Positions 1 to 12,741 of a stretch of 64,000 bases of DNA are shown here, piece by piece. The stretch spans positions 62,001-126,000 of the forward strand of contig DF237175.1 of the NCBI GenBank assembly GCA_000708835.1, given 5' to 3'. Below the pieces are notes generated by a model. That model was not told the origin of the DNA and made no database searches. It saw only the letters and a list, made by a program, of their open reading frames with translations. Within the stretch, counting starts at the first letter, position 1; each line of letters starts with the position of its first letter. This DNA comes from Klebsormidium nitens. Lineage: Eukaryota > Streptophyta > Klebsormidiophyceae > Klebsormidiales > Klebsormidiaceae. The position numbers and the translations under genes were made by a program.

Positions 1-899
1 GAAGGTCGAAGAAAGAGCTCTTCATTGGCGATGTCATCATCCAGCCCAAGCGGCAAACCAACGAAGAGCCGGACCGAAACGTGGATCACCGTTCTTTGCC
101 GAGGCACGTGCAATCATGGAGTAATATCCTGATCCAGCTTTTGGTACCCTTGAATCTTGTGACGTATATCGTATCAGGTTGAAATGATCTCGCTAAGACT
201 CTCGTGAATCCAGGTACGGAAGGAATGGCCTCACAGTCTGGTCATCAGCGGAGGGGAGACTCCCTGTCACCAAACAGCAAGGCGCTGAGCTACGGGGGAG
301 CGAACGGGACCGCCACAGATCCCACTAGGTAGCTTCCCTGGCGTTTCGTGACTCCCTTCTGCCTTTTTTGTTCTTCGCTTTCCTTTTTCCCTCCTTCCTT
401 TGTCTTGAATGCACCTGTACTAGGATGCGGGGGACTTACTACAAGGGTACGAGCCAGCTTGTTGCGGAAATCATATTAATATGGTTAAGTACTATCTTTC
501 AGCTTCGATAACAAAAAACCGTCCTGTAAAGTTTCCCTGCTCCTTCTGAACGATCGACCGGGAGCTGCGGTTGTTTGGATCTACTTGAGCGCATCCTTTC
601 CGACAATTATTAAAGAGGCTGCAAAGTCTATCATCGTCCTCTAGATCAATCTCGACATCCGGGGCAAGTAGAAACGCGTCCATATCAAGATCAAAGACAT
701 GACTCACCAATCTCCGGGCTCATGATTCTGGGTGGTCCTCGTCATTACCTCTTGACGAGGCGATCGTGAAGTGCCCGCTTCCTCTTAGCACCAGGTATTG
801 CTTCTAGAATCAGGCGCTTCTTAAGAGTAGAGAAGTGTTCAATTTGTTGTAACATCTCATGTTCGAGATCCTCTCAAAGAAGTCTTTTGGGTATCGCAG

Positions 900-1071
900 G
901 AGGTTCCAAGATCTGGAAGCCGTTGCGGAGAAGGACGCCAAGATTTTAGAATTGCGGGAGACAAACGAGCTTCTCGATTCGAAAGTGAAAAAGCTCGAGC
1001 AATTGGTTAGGTTAAAGGAGTCAAAGATCCAGGCGTTGACCGCAAAACTGCAGCAAGCAGGCCTTGCGTAG
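900..1071 (+). CDS. 3'-terminal exon of a SPEF1/CLAMP-like protein (partial gene)
   Basis: Fifty-seven codons run from an AG acceptor (TATCGCAG, 892-899) to a TAG at 1069-1071. They encode a leucine-heptad coiled coil with the segments LRETNELLDSKVKKLEQL and VRLKESKIQALTAKLQ. This matches my memory of the C-terminal coil of sperm flagellar protein 1 (SPEF1/CLAMP), a microtubule-bundling calponin-homology protein of cilia and flagella. The CH domain would lie upstream of the window. An earlier exon could lie in bases 1-130 but I could not define one. The ORF is also open back to an ATG at 859, so a stand-alone 70-aa peptide is the alternative. The frame is secure, the family call moderate. Confidence 0.5.
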
Positions 1072-2302
1072 CCATCAGTGCAGTACTACTGAGTCTCGTC
1101 TTACATAGCAGCCGGTGGATAGTTGTCGAGCATGGATGATACCATATAAGAAAATGATGCAGGGATGAACAATAAGGAGACGATGCAGGCCTCCTTTTCA
1201 TATTCTGGGCCTTGCTAGAGTGGCCAGGCCGTGACCACGTCCAAATGCTGGGAGCCTGAAGTCTGCCCATTACCAGACTCTGGAAGTAGGGAGTTTTCAT
1301 TTCTTAGGCATGTGAAACTGCGCCGAATTGAAACCGCAGCTAGGTGGAAAGGTGCAACCGGGAGTACAACACAGCTGGAAGATAAAAGGCACGGATGGCG
1401 CCAGCTGCCGGTTTATATCTGAAGCAATGGACAGTGAGTTTGCGAGCGGGCCTAAGTTGGAGTTGGAATAGAGCCATATCGCGACAGAAGCTCACCGTCA
1501 TGCCAGGTGCAGCACACTTACTGCGCACGGCAAGTAATTTTGTTGCACAGGCTCTGTGACTCTCTGACTTAGTACGACTGTGGTGAGCTCGCTTGTGCCT
1601 GGCAGGCGATCATGTGCAGTACGTCATCTTCTAATCAAAGCAACGTATACATCTCATGCAAAGCTTCACGGCCACGGTCCGTACGCGTGATCGTGACAAG
1701 GTAAATCTAGATTGCAAGATGATCATTAACTCTAGCTAGTGACTGCAGATGATCGTATATACCTACTTGCTGGCGCCCCATGGTACTAATCCAGTACGTC
1801 TGCATATTGGTATTGATCGAGTGCGCGTTCGTCATACAGGTTATCGTATGTGCATGCGCCCTCATGCAACCTGTGTTATCATATAGCCTTGTGCCTCAAG
1901 ATGCTTAACTTTAACTGTTTTGTTCGTATATAAAGCTGCATATAGAAGCCGGCGGCGTGATCCCGGACCGGCTGCCAACATGCGATATAGCGAAACGGCA
2001 AATTTGTCCATGGAGATCAGATGCACTTTCTGCACTGCATCTGCTTGTCACAATGCCGGGCACCGGTCGAACTGCGTAAGCTGACCCAATGGTCGAAGAA
2101 ATTGCAACGGACTAGAATTGAAGAACAGGAGATCGTCCTCATAAGCAAGCTGAAATTCTTAAGCTTACAATCACGTGTCATGAAGACTATACTTGGGCCA
2201 GCGACTAAGATCCTGCCCTGTAACATGGACGTTCGTCCACCTGAATCGAGGCTGGTACCTTTCTATTCAAACAAGTCGAGCATTATGCTGTAGGCTTTTG
2301 CT
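1072..2302. other. Intergenic, between convergent genes
   Basis: This holds the 3' flank of the SPEF1-like gene (+) and of the DDR4-like gene (-). The short open frames, such as 2021-2293, show no recognisable protein character and no chain of splice sites. I see no RNA gene here. Confidence 0.5.
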
Positions 2303-5300
2303 TCAATCGTCGTACTCGTCAATGCCGTCCTCCTCAGAAGCTTCATCGCCCGATTGTTCCGGCTCATATTCACTGACTTCCTCGTTGCCACTTGATGGAA
2401 GAGCGTGCGCTTGCTTCGGGCCATGGCCCTTAACAAGCTTGCCTAATACCTCAAGAGCTTCCAGCTCCTCCCCTACATCAACTCGTGCGCCACCCAGCCG
2501 CTCCTCTTCCTCTGCTTCGCTACCGTTCGGATACGCGTCAATCCTACCTCTTTGTGCAGGCCGCAACGAGTTGGTCTCTGCAAGCGACAAGATACCATTC
2601 AGATAGGAAACCCTAGCCGTCGCAAAGGGGAAACGCATTCCCAGCACTTCGGCAAAGATTGAAAAGCGGTCCTGCAAGGAACCACAACCCGACACGAGAC
2701 GAAGACCATAGAAGCAATCGATTAAGAGCAAGGCTTCAAAAGCGAACAAGAGAATACGCCTTGTAGCCTCCGCAAAAACCTGGCCAAAACAACCTGAGCC
2801 CGTAGTCTGCTGACGTACCGTGATCTGGCTGTCCATATTGCTTGGGGGTCGGCTCTCCAGCATACAGTTCGGAGTCCTCCCCGGAGCTTTCGCCCGCGGC
2901 GTCACGGCCCCCATCCCGGTCCTCTTGAGCTTGGTCAGAACCGCCATTGTGCTCGTAGGGCCCCTCCCTCTCCTCGACAGCCTGCATGTTTCCAACCGAG
3001 CCATAAGACTCTAACAAAAGACTGCACCCTTTCCAGTGTTCTTTGCTGGGGTATAGGCCCGCACAAAAGCGACGAACCTCTCAGATTCGAATAGCTTCGT
3101 TTGCTATATTAGGATGGCCTGCACCTTAAGCCCTTAAACTTCTCACGGTCCTCGCAGCCCGCCTTTTCTCTTCCTCCAGAGAACAATGGTGCATGCAGCC
3201 AAGCATATAAGTAGGCCTCCAAATCCGTGACCATCAAAGCAAGCCTTAACAGAAGCCTGTGATCTCATCTTTGAGAAAACACTGTATTTTCAACTTCCTC
3301 ACCTGCTGCGCAGCGCCGTTCTCCTCGTCCTCCTCCAACTCCACATCGTCCAGCTTTGCATAGTCCACCTGCTTCTTTTCCCGGGTGGGCCTCCTTGGGC
3401 CCCCCAACCCGCCCCCGTCTTCCTCAGACCACTCCTCCCCCCGAGTCTTTCGCCGCCCCACCGGCCGCCGGCCGCTCCCCCCGCTCTTGTGCCGCTTCCG
3501 GCCACGGGCCTCGTGGTCCGACTCGTTCAGCAGGGCGTCCAAATCGGCGTCGGAGTCGTCTTCGTTGTCGCCGTCCCGGTAGCGCTTCCGCTCCTTCTGC
3601 CGGAGGCCGCCGCGGGCGGGCCGCCGGGCGTCGCCGTCCGACTCGCCGGAGCCGAAGTCCTCGCGGTACCTGCGAATGAAGCTAATCTCACTTTGTTGAG
3701 GGAAAGAGAAGACGGAGAGCGCGCAGAGGCACGGCAAAAGGCCCTCAACGGAGGAAGAGTGATCGTAATAGAGCCCGTAAGTTGCCTTTCTATGTATGTT
3801 TAAGAGGAGTAGCGAAAGACAAAAGCGGTGCAATTGGTGAGCAGAGACGACAATTCCGATCAGCTGCCAACGACATTGCTTCGTTGCTTGCCTTGCATAA
3901 CTCCCTGTCGTACAGTCTTAGCACCTTCGTAAACTACTCCCGACTTCACGTGGACGATGAAACGAGCTCGCCTTACCTAGAGCGTGCGCCAGATTGCCGA
4001 CGGGCTTTCCGGCCTCCCCTTTGCCCGTCCTCGTCCTCTGGGTCAAAGTCTTCCTCGTCCTCATCTTCCTCCTCGTCCTCTTCATTGCTTCCCCTGGAAA
4101 ACAAATCGCTCGATCTGGTCAAAAGCACCTTCAAACATATTCGAGCGTTACGCCTTTCTATGAGGACTTGTCTTTTGTAAACCGGCACGAGGTAGGAAGT
4201 CAATTGGCTGGCTTCTCGGCAGGAGGGGGTTCCAACAAACAGAAGCGAGAAGTCGTGCAAGTCCTTGATCAGAACGCTCCGTGAGATTCTGGAGTCGACC
4301 TTCACCTAGACTTCCAGCTGTGTCCATGAAAGCGCAATTGCGAACGAAAGAAGTCGGTAATAACGAACATGGCACAGATGTTATCTTTACAACATACTAA
4401 CGAAACTTACTGGCAGAAGTGCACCACCCCCTTGAATCAGGTGGAAGGGAGCCACAATCTTTCTCGGCGACCCTAACAAGTATCTTCGCCGTTTTCAGGC
4501 TCCAAAACTTGACCTTCCACAACCGACATCCGTGAAATCTTACATCACAAAAGCGCATCTGAGACCGCTCACATGTACTCCTCGTCGTCCTTGTCCTCCT
4601 GTGCGCCCGCATCCGGCAGCTCCTCGCTCTCACTCCGCTCCCCCGCCTCCACTTGCCCGCGCTTTTCATCGTCATACACCACCTCCCCCAGCGGCTGCGC
4701 ATCTTCTTCCTGGTCCGCCACCGCCTGCATCGTCTCCTGCGCCTGCGTCACGCGGTTGCTCGGCCGCCGCTCCCGGTGGCTCCGCCGCTCGGCGGCGTCG
4801 CTGTCGAGGCCCGCGTCGCCGCCGCTCTCGGCGCCGCTCGCAGAGATGCCGGGCCGGCGGTGGCGCTCGCTCCTAGGTGGTACGGGAGGAATGTTTGTTT
4901 TTCTTTCAAGGCTTCGTTGAAGCAACTAGAATGTTTTGAGACGCGCGGGGTCGGTTGTCTCATGTACCGCAAATGCCATCTTGCACGCAATAATCCCGGC
5001 AGATTCGGTAGGACTGGCTTGGGCTGGTGCACCACTTCGCTCCTCGGGGCTGGCATTGCAGACGCTCATTTCGGGCCTCAGGAAGAGACGGTCTGTCGGT
5101 ATGATCGTCCCGGCCCGAAACAAACATCCGTGCCGAACTCATCTTATTTGGGGTTCTTCCAAGGTTCAAGGACGGGGCGAATTCAGAACGTGACGTTGTC
5201 TGACGTCACCATAAATCCGGACTAATGGTATGTGGTCGTACAAGGCGACCAAAAGCGCGGGACGTGTAAAGAAGCCTTCCTCACCTTCTAGCTCCATACG

Positions 5301-8300
5301 GATCGTGATCCTGGCCGCTGGCATGGCCGTTTTCGCGGCCGAACCTCCGTGGCGGTGAGCTGTGCCGTGCTCCTTTCCTTGTTGCGTCTCGAATGACCTG
5401 GTCGTAATCATCTGGAAACGACGAGAAAGAGGACCATTCGCTAAGACCGGTTCTCATGCCAGCTGCAAAGAGCCAACGCTGTCGCCAATCTTGAGCCGCT
5501 TTTCACAGCCACCTTCGGGCAATGGTGCTTGCCCTTGGCTTCGCATCCGAGGTTCTTTTGAGCATGAAAGGGCCATCACTGCAAGATCGTCAATCCCCCA
5601 GCACACGAGAACGTGGTAATGGAAGCTCAATCAGAACGGCAAGGTGAGGTCTGGCTGGTTGGTCGCTAAACTCACCGTAGCTGTAATCCACTTGCTTCCG
5701 CTCCCTCTTCGACCTTCCAAACGCCAGCCCTGGACCGCTCAGGAGAATCTGCAGGTTCTCCGCCTGCCGCTGCTGCCGCCTAAGCCGCTTTTCTCGTTGC
5801 TGCACACAAAGGGTATTCGTGAGACCCATGACTGCCGGCAATGCTGCTTCAATAGCTAATTGACGTTTTGACCTCATGACAGCAGATCCAAGGACACTCC
5901 TCGAATGTCAGCGTTCCGAGCCTATACCAAATGAAAGAGGTGGCAGACTGAACATCAACATCATTCAAGGCTGTCCTATCATCTGGACTCACGGAACGTC
6001 CTTGATATCAACCAACTGGATGTCGAGCCGTTCTCCTCCTGATTCAACCGCTGAGGGCTATCGTACAGCCTGCTTCGCCCCAATCAGATCTCACGCCCAG
6101 ACCTTGTTCAACAGGTAGCTCCGGCAACGTCATCCTTACGACACTCAGGGGCGACTGTTACACGGGCATATTTCCCGTCGCTGCGCAGTTCGCCGGCTCG
6201 AAACTCGGCACTTAACGGTACTCCACTCAAATCTGGCTGACAAGTCTCGCCGCTAACCTGGGCCATACGACAATCAGGCGTAATCCAAACACTCGTTTAA
6301 TAAAAGCAACCAGCCCCCGGACGAAGACAGCTTTTCCGCAACAGACAACTACACCAGTACGAAAGCGAGGCCCGTTTCACCCACCCGCTCCTTCTCCTCC
6401 AGCTCCGCTAGCAGCTCGTCCCGGATGAACTTCCCGAGCCGCTGCTCCTTCCTGTTGCCGCTGCTGGCAAAGCGCTCGGCGACCCGCTTGAAGTCGTCGA
6501 CCTGCGCGCACACCGTTTCCCACTTGCCGGGCTCCGGCTCCAGCGCATGGATGCCGATGCCGCGCTTGGGCCCCCCGCGGGTGCGCGTCTCGCGGTACAG
6601 CCGAGTGCCCGCGTAGTAGTTGTCCTCGTACCTGGAGCAAAATGGGGTATGGTCTTGTGTGTCTGGGAAGCTACAATAGGGGGCGCTTTTAGGCAGAACC
6701 ACGGAATGGCTGGGGGGACGACCAAGAATCGCAGCGGTGCCGTTCAATATTGGGCGTCAAAAGATGAACGCTCGAGATCTTTAGTTTGCATTCGGTTAGG
6801 CATGGTCTGTCTGAACCCCGGTACTGGGACCGGTTCTGCCAAAGTTTGCAACCCTCTGGCTAACTCCGCAGACTGGGGTCCTTACGTTTGTAATCGGACG
6901 ATAGCGCTGCGATCCCGACCATCGCGAATATCTGCGGTCCGCCCGCGTTCAGTCTCGAGTCCACTATCGAACACGACAAGCTAGTTCGGTTACGAGTGCC
7001 CCAGTGTTTGAAACAAATCTCCATTCTTCCAGACCCGTTCCTTCAGGCAAAGCATCTACAAGGAACCCAAATGAGCCCTGCCTGGTCCAAGATTACCAAA
7101 TCCCCAGTACGTAGAGCGAAACCTGTGCATGACTCACCAGTAGGTTCGATTCTTCGAATCCCACCCGGTCGCTTGGAGCTGTACAGACTCTGGCATGACC
7201 CCGATTTTGATGCTCTGTTCCATGGCGTCTCGGCAGTCGTCTTGCTGTATGAGCAATGGAACGCGGCTTCTTTCAAACCACAACCGACCAGATCTTCGTC
7301 ATTCACCATTTCCTGAACAAGCATTCAGCAGACTGCTTTGAAAACCAAGAGCTGTCCAATGGCAGGCAAAGCGAGTTGTGAAGAGGCAAGGTTCTCACAT
7401 TGCACATTGCAAGCGGGTTTGTGCTCACATCGTTTCGCATCTCGCAGAGGGCCTTCAGGATTCGCACGCGGTCCCGAGGAGACAACTGGTCATACGCCGC
7501 ATCTTCTTCCCTGAAGCGGAAAGCATTCAGAGAGTCAGGCTCTGCTCCCGTCACATCCTCGCTAAGAGGTGGCGTACCAGCATGGGAGAGTCTCCGATGC
7601 AACATGCCATTTTTGAGGCCCTTCAACAGCAACTTGCAATCTGACCGGTATCAGAGTCCGGTATTGCATTACCGATCGAGGCACAGACCATGCCAACCAT
7701 CAACACTCCACTTCCTTGCCAAACAGATGGCCAAAATAAGGGAAGGAGAATCTCTTTCTTGGATTGCTAAAACATGAGCAGAACTATCATGCTACAAACT
7801 TACCCCTTTGGGATCGCTGGTGTGATTGGAGAACCCCCCCCAGCAAACTGTACAGAACAAGAGATCACATGCTATGTTATCTTTTCGACTTTCTTGCAGG
7901 ATATTCCAGAGTGGCGCAGCTCAGTGACTGGATCTTGTCTGCCTTCCGTACAAATTTGCGGGGCACACCCAGTCGATTGAAGTACTTGAACAGTCAGCAA
8001 TGTGAGCGGCTGTAAGTCAACCTGAGGGGCATAGAGGTCCGTTCGCTTACCTGCCACCATTTGTCCTTCAGCTTTCTGAAGAGGTCGTATGCCCAAGTAC
8101 TTCTATCAAGATTTTTTGGAACTGGAGGCACCCCCTGAAGCAGAGTGAACGGGTGGCAGTTAGCGCGCTCATATCATGACTTTGTCCAGTCTTTGCAGAT
8201 GGTACCAATAGCTGGTTTCCCTGGACTTACAATAAGAGCAACCAATTGTAAACAGTCAAGCGGAGGTAGCTTCGGCAGCAGAAGAACAGCAATGGCAGCC

Positions 8301-9116
8301 GTCGCAATCAGTCAGAAAACTTTGTGACCAGCTGCAGCAACAGTAATGGAACCAAGAAAAGGATGCCACGATCACCTTGAGAAGAGCAATGTGGAGATCC
8401 TTCAGCAGGGAGGGGGCCAACGGCTCGAGCAATGCGCTCTCCAGTTCGGTGGCATCAAATGCAATGGGAATGTTGAGGATGTCCTTGTAAACCTGCATTG
8501 ATAGGCCCAGCTCTTAGCAGCCAGGAAGACCCTGAGCTCAGAACGTACTGAGCACACAACATATCACTTTTTCAAGCAGAGTCTACTTGCCGCAGGCAGA
8601 CTAACGCAGCGCCTAAGAACCAAAGCAGCCGTTCATTCTACTCCAGTGCGGACGGAAAGCCTGATTCAGCAGGCGCCCTCAGTTGTTGATGGAACCCTAA
8701 TTTTCAAGGGGTGCAAAGTAATGGCTCACATTCAAGAAGTTCAGGATTGATGCAAGCTCCCACATGCACCGCAACTCATAGATTTCTGGATCTAAGCCGG
8801 CGCTCAGGTCTTCGTCTTCAACACCAGGACCATCAGGCCCGTCATTCTCCTCGTGCTCCCCTAAGTTTTCCTGCAAGCGATCAGCTGCCGCTACTTTCTT
8901 TGCACTGCGAGCTGCCTTCTTGGCAGCCGCCCTATCTTTGGCCTCGCGAGTCGCCCTCAACCTCTCTTCCCGCTCCTCCCTAGCCTCCTCTTCGAGCTTT
9001 TGCTTTGCTGCAGCAACACAGGCCCGCGCAGGCCTGCGACGCGGCAGGAACTCCTCAGGCAGATTGTTGATTAGTGCAGCGGTTGCCGCATCCATACTGC
9101 CGCCTTCTGAAGACAT
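2303..9116 (-). CDS. DDR4: DDT-domain chromatin protein, DDR4-like, 858 aa, 14 exons
   Basis: Exons in transcript order: 9116-8730, 8492-8376, 8134-8051, 8021-7969, 7510-7429, 7244-7138, 6631-6385, 5799-5676, 5411-5285, 4872-4573, 4093-3977, 3669-3303, 3008-2819, 2577-2303. All phases join and every intron is GT-AG. The DDT domain (about residues 113-185) carries WELASILNFLN, VYKDILNIPIAF and LLKDLHIALLKG. It is followed by the downstream block of DDT proteins (about 186-300: STWAYDLFRKLKDKWWQ, QLSPRDRVRILKALCEMR, QDDCRDAMEQSIKIGV, SKNRTYWYEDNYYAGTRLYR). This order matches Arabidopsis DDT-RELATED PROTEIN 4; DDT proteins of this kind partner ISWI remodellers. The C-terminal 450 residues are acidic and low in complexity, with two copies of a KQVDY motif (about 394 and 684). 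Upstream stop codons and the Met at 9116 support the start. Nuclear action is inferred. Confidence 0.88.
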
Positions 9117-10197
9117 GTTTACCCCCAGAGATGCACTTGCAGCTTGATTGCAGCTAATTGTCTCCTTGGGTAAGGATCAAGCATCAATGCTCTCCTGCAA
9201 ACAGATAGACTTGGGTAAACGTGCTGCAAAGGTCTGCTCAGCAACCGGATAGCTGGCAATCGAGAAGAACAAGCACAGCCGCTAAAAGCGGAGAAACTAT
9301 AGGCAGAGTGCAAGTCTTTGCTTGACATGCATATCCGCAGATGCAGGCGCATATTTCTGCCCCTGTTGATGATGGGAAAAGCATCCTGTACCTTAGATTA
9401 TCTCATAATTTTCCTGACAAAGCGCCACATAGATCATGTAACAGATCAGAATGCACCGCAGGCATCCAGCACCTAGACAGGCAACGAGACAACTCCCTAA
9501 CTTCTGTAGAAGTTTACCCACCTGGAAAATGGCCGGTCGGACCATCGGAGCAAAACCTGTGTATCTGCCTTGCAAACCCTGTACAAATCCAATCGAGTGT
9601 AGGTGCATTGGTCCTTCCCTCCATGCACCCATGCGTCGCCAGCCTGCTCCGTTCAACCATCTTCCTTTTAAAAGTTTTTGACAGGAACATCATGAGCTGG
9701 TTTCGGACTCCCCTGGGGAAGTTCCATTCTTTGGATCATTGACGGCTTCGATGAGCCAGAAGTTATTCAAGATTTTGATTGGGCATCATCAACGGTCAGA
9801 AAAGTAGACGGCGCGTTCACATTCACAACGACCCCTCTTCTTGAATGCAAGCTGCCGCCCCGCCGTGCAGCAAATTCAATGCTGGTGGCGTGAAGAGCGT
9901 TCAAGTGTTCATTCATGCTTCTTGGCCTCCTTCAGGATAATGTGTACTTTTCGCGGGAATAAATCTAGCAGAACGGGGTTTTCTGCAAGAACTGACGAGG
10001 AACTCGCTAATGCTGTGCAGAGGCTTTTGAAGGAATTGAATCTCTTGCTGTTCGAAAATCAGTGGCTGATGCACAGACTCTGGCCACAATCCAGGCGAGA
10101 GTAGATTTGCAGATAGCTGCCCGCCGCGGTCCAGTCTGCAATTTGAGAAGTGGGACAACTGTGAGAGTTGCCAATATGTGCATCTACTGAAGTCGCT
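9117..10197. other. Intergenic, divergent promoter region
   Basis: This is the 5' flank of the DDR4-like gene (-) and of the tentative ubiquitin-fold gene (+). Around 10027-10135 one + frame reads protein-like (SLAVRKSVADAQTL), but I could not connect it to any exon. Confidence 0.35.
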
Positions 10198-11878
10198 ATG
10201 GCGCTCCCTGAGATTGAGGTGTTGGTGCGTCATTCAGGTCCGCAAGAGAGGTAAGCACAGTTGCTAAGCTGAAAGGCCGACCAGGGTCTTTTGCAGGATT
10301 GCCCTTCTCTGCGGCAAAGTTGCAGGAAGAAGGTTGTTGTGCTGCCAAAAATGAAGCAGCCATATGTGAGAGTATGGTGTTGATATGTATATGTTTGAAG
10401 GATTGTGATGGGTGCCACCTTTAGCGTGCTGCGTGAACCTTATTCAAGTGCTTCGTTTGACTGCTCATGAAGTTGAGGGAACAGAAAGATGATTGAATCA
10501 TCTTGAAAGAATCAGAAAAGGAAGTACCAATCTTTGCAAGGCGTGTTATAGTTGGTGGTATAAATTGGAACTTTAGTGTGAAAGAAACCATTTTGTGTAC
10601 GCTGTGCAGTGAGCAATCTGCATCCTTGCAGCGGCTACCCGTGCGCATTGGTGAGACTGTGGCAGGGCTGAAAGCTCTGGGACTATTATCGGAAGGTGTA
10701 AAATTGGGGCCAGATGGCGGTGCCACGCTTTTTTCTAATGGAGTGGAGGTAATTCACGAACTTCTCAGTATCGAAGGTCGCGCACTTTTCCTTCTTTTCA
10801 TACAGGTTAAATAGCTTGTCCTTGTCCTCACGATTTTACATGTGCCCCGCAATTGAGTTGGCAGGACTCCCACTGGGTACAAGAAACTATCTTAATGAAC
10901 CCACATGAAAAGTGGTAACCTGAAGAAAAGCTAGTCAGAAGCTGGTGTTAGCCTGAGCTTTGTGGCAACTCCCTTTTTGATCAAGGATACAAAGGAGTGC
11001 TTGTGGCAGAGGCGTCTAATCTGTTTGTATGCCCTGAAGTTTCACTGATTCTTTGGCAGCTTGCTGACGCATCAACTCTAGACCAATGTGGAGTCCACGC
11101 AGCCACTGGGGAAGAGAGGTGAGGTTTCACTGCGTCAGCTTTTGTTCACTGCATCCTTTTCAAACGAAACCTGACGGCTCGTGAATCGCTGAAGGATTCT
11201 GATGCAATGGAACGATTCAAGTAAGGGATAAGCGAAACACGGCCCTTGATTTGATCCGTTTTGTTAAGCTATGTGCTAGCGGCAACGTGGGATACAAGAA
11301 GCGTCTGCTGGGGTCCGATCCTTGAGGATTCATAAATCTCGAAAACTCCAGCTCATCACAAGACGTACGATATCTTGAACTTTGTGCAGTTGGGCTCCAG
11401 ACTTCATCTACCCCAACGGTTGGCAGCAGATGTCCCACAGGAAGGCCACTGCAAAGGTGAGTTAAGCTGGTCAAGCTTTGTTACAGGCCAAAGGTACATT
11501 TTCCCCGTCCCATTGAGGTTGCTCAGCCCGCCAGGTTGACACGAAAGAAGTTTGGAAGTTTACTCGCAAAGGACTTTCCACTTGGCAATGTTCTCGAAGT
11601 TTCAGGTGTAGGCAAGGTGTTCCACGTCTAGGCACTCGAGCAGATCTCATGAGCTTCTACAGAAGCTTTTTGTTGCTTCTTGCTCCGATCGCTGTTCCTG
11701 AGGTTGACATCTTTTTGTGCAGGCCAGGGGTGTTCCTGATCAATGGTCGAGGATTTCGGGGTCCAAGTACGGCTGGGGTTCGTTAGGAATGTTGAGGATG
11801 CAGAAGTGGACACTTAACCGGCTATTTTCTCCTTGGCTTATGCTTATTGGAATGATACTGCTGGCCAACTTGGCTTGA
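10198..11878 (+). CDS. Tentative ubiquitin-fold protein, 157 aa, 5 exons
   Basis: Proposed exons are 10198-10250, 10610-10748, 11060-11118, 11390-11456 and 11723-11878; all phases join and all introns are GT-AG. Residues 1-85 resemble a ubiquitin-like fold: a first strand IEVLVRHSG, a second strand RLPVRIGETVAGLKAL leading into a helix, then LGPDGGATLFSNGVELAD and STLDQCGV, which recall the 'D-G-L-F-x-x-G-x-x-L-x-D-x-x-T-L' pattern of such domains. The rest is basic and ends in a hydrophobic stretch (FSPWLMLIGMILLANLA) that could be a tail anchor. I recognise no specific family. The first two exons carry the weight of the call; the last two are the least certain, because the composition there does not stand out from noncoding sequence. 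Confidence 0.42.
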
Positions 11879-12741
11879 GGACGTAGTCGACATGCAATGG
11901 AAGCGGCCGCTCATTGCATGTACCATACGAGTGTTGCACTAAGTTGTAATCACCATAGTACATTCCAGTTGAATGGTCGCCCATAATCACTAAGTAGGCT
12001 CACAAGGTTGAATAATTGTGTAGCACATGCAGGCGACGGTTCCGCCGCAGTGAATCGGAAATCAGTATAGTGCCTGCACTGCACATGAGGGTCATGTCAT
12101 TCACATAATTCGGGGAGCTGGATATAGCCTGATCCCATGCACATTGCGCGGTCATGGACCCGGCCCCTGCCATGGTACGTGGCGGCGGGCGCGGCCATGG
12201 CCCATGACCCCTTTTTCCTATACTGGCCCGGCCCCAGCTCCGCTCAGGTGACGGTTCGAGAAGCTTCAAAACCCGAGGTAGTGGCGTGCCCAGTTGTCAG
12301 GTTGCAACAAGCATGTATTCAATCACGTTCTATAGAGGTTTCGTTCTCAGGAAATGTGAGAAAAGAAGACACGTTACATGTTCGAGGACCTAGGTCGGCG
12401 TGTGCGTGCGATTGCTCAACAAGTACGGTAGATGTAACGACTCTAGCTCTCAACTTAGATTAGGCTTAATAAAGCTTACAGTCATGCTAAATCCGTGCCG
12501 TAACGACAGTACAGTGTCAACGCCGTGCAACGAGACCCTTCCAAGTGTCGTTCGAATATACGGATCTGACTGACATTTCTACCTGCTTTGGCTGACCTTC
12601 GAGGCCGGCTAGAGGTTGCGAGCCTAGGTCTGCGCAGAAGATGCGATAGGCCCACCGGGGTTCCTCCCATGTGCTGACTAGGCGGACTGGAACTCTTACC
12701 TATCTTCTTCTGAGAAGTGCCATATCCATGAAGGTCTGGAA
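11879..12741. other. Intergenic, convergent 3' flanks
   Basis: Lies between the tentative ubiquitin-fold gene and the 3' end of the glycosyltransferase gene. A GC-rich patch near 12150-12240 (repeated CCATGG, GGCCCGG) is the only compositional feature. No gene seen. Confidence 0.4.
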
